Made by a program: the position numbers and the translations under genes. From the NCBI GenBank assembly GCA_023387295.1, contig JAEWIG010000311.1:1-8158 (forward strand): DNA of 8,158 nucleotides, in the 5' to 3' direction. The notes under the pieces were generated by a model. It had not been told where the DNA came from. It saw only the letters and a list, made by a program, of their open reading frames with translations, and did not search any database. The number at the start of each line of letters is the position of its first letter. Within the stretch, counting starts at the first letter, position 1. The stretch comes from Bacillota bacterium (lineage in GTDB: Bacteria > Bacillota > Bacilli > Bacillales > Cytobacillaceae). Positions 6,625 through 8,158 of this stretch are shown one piece after another.

Positions 6625-7863
6625 ATGAAAATAAGTATGTTTGCAAAAAAATTCGACGTTACGGTTAATACGATCCGTCATTACATAGAGATTGGCCTCG
6701 TTATTCCTATCAAAAAAGATACACAGTTCGAATTTGACCAAACATGCATCGATGATATGAACTTCATTCAGGAATTAAAGCAATATCGCTTCACCTTACA
6801 AGAAATCCATAGGATTCTATCCTTCAAACGAATTACATTATTAACAGAAATGGAAGATATCCATTATTACATTCAAACACTTCTTGAAAAGAAGCATCAG
6901 CTTATCCAGGAGAGTAAGCAGATTCTTCAATCAACCCGTTTGATCGATGAAAAAGTTGATAAACTGAGTAAAGTATCAGTAAGCAAAAATGAAACAGGTG
7001 TACCACTATTATTTGTTTCTCGTTTTTATTGCCCAGACTGCCAAGAGATTTTGCAAGTGAAGGATGCCCAAATGCAGGGAGAATATTTGTTTATCGGAAG
7101 AATAGTCTGTAGTTGTGGGTACGAAGCAAGAATCGAGGATGGAATAATCATAACACCTACCAATCACTTAACCCCTCATAACGAATATCACATCTATGAT
7201 CACAGATTGTTTCATGAAATGACGCCAGAGTTAATCAGCGTTTTAGAAAAGGGTAGCTTATGGATGTACAAAAGAATGAAAAAAAGAGATCTAACAAATC
7301 GTGTAGTGATCCATACAAACACAGATAGTTTTGTCTTTTCTCCAAAATTTCTTGCCTCCGTACAGCCTAACATGATTTATATTTTTACAGGAAACAACTT
7401 AGAGATGCTCCGCAAATTAAAAGCAAAAATACATCATATCAACCCTAATATTCCTGTTTTGTACATGGTAAACAGTGATTTAAGACTACCATTAAAGCAT
7501 CACTCTATCGATTGTGTCATTGATAATTTATCATTTAATGAATTCTCATTATTCAATGCATCGTTTGCATTGGAAAAATTACTACCATACTTAAAGCATG
7601 ACAGTTTTATTGTTGGAAACAATTCTTACTACGGGAATTATAACCGCTCGCTTACAAACATGACCAACTTCTTTCCTAACTCGCATCCGAACAATCTCCA
7701 TCAAGGTTTTTTGGAAGATAAATTGAAAGAAAACGGGTTTAAAGTAACGGAGAAAGAATACATCGGATATATTACCAATACTGGTAATTATGTCGAGTTT
7801 CACGTAGAAAATGAAAAAATGCACTTCTCCGCTTATCTCGCATCATACAACCCGACTTCTTAG
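6625..7863 (+). CDS. MerR-family regulator fused to zinc-ribbon and methyltransferase-like domain
   Basis: This 412-residue protein starts at an ATG with GGGGA 7 bases upstream. Residues 1-68 form a MerR winged helix (TIRHYIEIGLV at 16-26, then a FTLQEIHRIL segment at 56-65). Residues 72-115 are a charged helical, coiled-coil dimerisation stretch. Residues 134-178 carry C136-P-D-C139 and C162-S-C164-G, a zinc-ribbon-like set. Residues about 195-405 alternate strands and helices in a Rossmann-methyltransferase-like order, with SDLRLPLKHHSIDCVIDN (284-301) resembling the motif between strands 3 and 4 of UbiE/RlmA-type enzymes. The glycine-rich SAM loop expected near 226-236 is absent (VVIHTNTDSFV), so the domain is probably a non-catalytic sensor. 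A ribbon followed by a methyltransferase recalls RlmA, here with a MerR head. The gene is divergent from the amine cluster and is the likely regulator of it and possibly of itself. The DNA-binding head is certain; the C-terminal assignment is moderate. Confidence 0.88.
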   Translation: MKISMFAKKFDVTVNTIRHYIEIGLVIPIKKDTQFEFDQTCIDDMNFIQELKQYRFTLQEIHRILSFKRITLLTEMEDIHYYIQTLLEKKHQLIQESKQILQSTRLIDEKVDKLSKVSVSKNETGVPLLFVSRFYCPDCQEILQVKDAQMQGEYLFIGRIVCSCGYEARIEDGIIITPTNHLTPHNEYHIYDHRLFHEMTPELISVLEKGSLWMYKRMKKRDLTNRVVIHTNTDSFVFSPKFLASVQPNMIYIFTGNNLEMLRKLKAKIHHINPNIPVLYMVNSDLRLPLKHHSIDCVIDNLSFNEFSLFNASFALEKLLPYLKHDSFIVGNNSYYGNYNRSLTNMTNFFPNSHPNNLHQGFLEDKLKENGFKVTEKEYIGYITNTGNYVEFHVENEKMHFSAYLASYNPTS

Positions 7864-7955
7864 TCTTACGTCAGGAATAAGAGTTGGAGCTAAACGTAAA
7901 TTCACTTGATTAAAGTATTCAGCAAGTGTCGAGTCTATTATTTCTTATCCAATAA

Positions 7956-7988
7956 AAAATCCCTCTACTAATCAGGAGAGGGATTTTC
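7956..7988. terminator. Bidirectional intrinsic terminator between convergent genes
   Basis: AAAATCCCTCT (7956-7966) pairs perfectly with AGAGGGATTTT (7977-7987) around a 10-base loop. A-rich sequence on the left gives a U-tract for minus-strand transcripts, and the TTTT at 7984-7987 serves plus-strand ones. It therefore ends both the MerR-type gene and the convergent gene at the right edge. The 92 bases between the regulator stop and this hairpin hold no ORF or other clear element. Confidence 0.9.
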
Positions 7989-8058
7989 GATATTCACAAA
8001 TTGACCTAATAAGAACTGAGATACGATTTTTTTATCTTTGAAATCTAACAGTATGAAA

Positions 8059-8158
8059 TTACATCAAACCAGACTTTACTTCTTTCCCAGTAGCTGTGTT
8101 CCTTTTTACTAGTTTAACCAATATTATAGCTCCGACTGAAATTATGAGACAAACTGAA
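8059..8158 (-). CDS. C-terminal end of a probable membrane transporter (partial)
   Basis: On the minus strand, one frame stays open from the window edge to a TAA at 8061-8059, giving 32 visible residues. They comprise a hydrophobic stretch (VCLIISVGAIILV) followed by a basic, polar tail (KLVKRNTATGKE...), the usual look of the last membrane helix and cytoplasmic end of a permease or symporter. The other two minus frames are closed earlier. The family cannot be named from this piece. It converges on the regulator gene and shares its terminator, which lies about 70 bases past the stop. Confidence 0.55.
   Translation of the reverse strand, partial: SVCLIISVGAIILVKLVKRNTATGKEVKSGLM

Noticed and set aside
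7591..7824. Minus-strand 77-codon ORF inside the regulator gene
   Set aside because: Antisense to the C-terminal domain; a chance ORF in AT-rich DNA with no clear ribosome binding site.
6625..7863. Reading the regulator as an active SAM-dependent methyltransferase
   Set aside because: The glycine-rich motif I loop is missing, so catalysis is not supported; described as methyltransferase-like only.
7903..7928. CACTTG...CAAGTG inverted repeat after the regulator gene
   Set aside because: Six-base arms separated by 14 bases with no U-tract; expected by chance, and the real terminator is just downstream.

Overview
The window looks like chromosomal DNA from a low-GC Gram-positive bacterium, most likely a member of the Bacillaceae. 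The evidence is the AT-rich base composition, strong AGGAGG-type ribosome binding sites, tight operon packing, the resemblance of the encoded proteins to Bacillus families, and a group II intron end that closely resembles the Oceanobacillus-type group IIC intron. No species call is justified from the sequence alone.

Layout, left to right. Positions 1-119 are the 5' end (domain I start) of a group IIC intron on the minus strand, cut by the window edge. It abuts an intrinsic terminator (122-156) that ends a five-gene minus-strand cluster. In the direction of transcription (right to left) the cluster is: a PuuB/DadA-like FAD-dependent amine oxidase (6464-5196), a small cupin_3 protein (5176-4898), a 168-base gap with a candidate internal promoter, a YtcJ-type amidohydrolase (4729-3107), a MATE-family membrane transporter (3073-1649) and a GbsA/BADH-like aldehyde dehydrogenase (1665-193) whose start overlaps the transporter. 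Divergent from the cluster is a 412-residue regulator (6625-7863), made of a MerR-type DNA-binding head, a coiled coil, a four-cysteine zinc-ribbon-like module and a C-terminal region resembling a degenerate methyltransferase fold. A bidirectional terminator (7956-7988) separates it from the 3' end of a convergent, probably membrane-transport gene that leaves the window at the right.

How the genes may work together (inference): the oxidase would deaminate an amine to an aldehyde and the aldehyde dehydrogenase would oxidise that to an acid. The amidohydrolase could release or trim an N-acyl or cyclic precursor, and the MATE protein could move substrate or remove toxic intermediates. The divergent MerR-type protein is the natural candidate regulator. 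The shared 160-base intergenic region holds a minus-strand promoter with the 19-base spacer characteristic of MerR-activated promoters and a 7-5-7 dyad over it. It also holds a perfect 30-base palindrome, shaped like a terminator, directly in front of the regulator gene. The substrate cannot be named from sequence. Gamma-glutamylputrescine-like, choline/betaine-like or other amines are all compatible.

The least ordinary elements are the fused regulator, the structured divergent promoter region, and the intron sitting exactly at a terminator.
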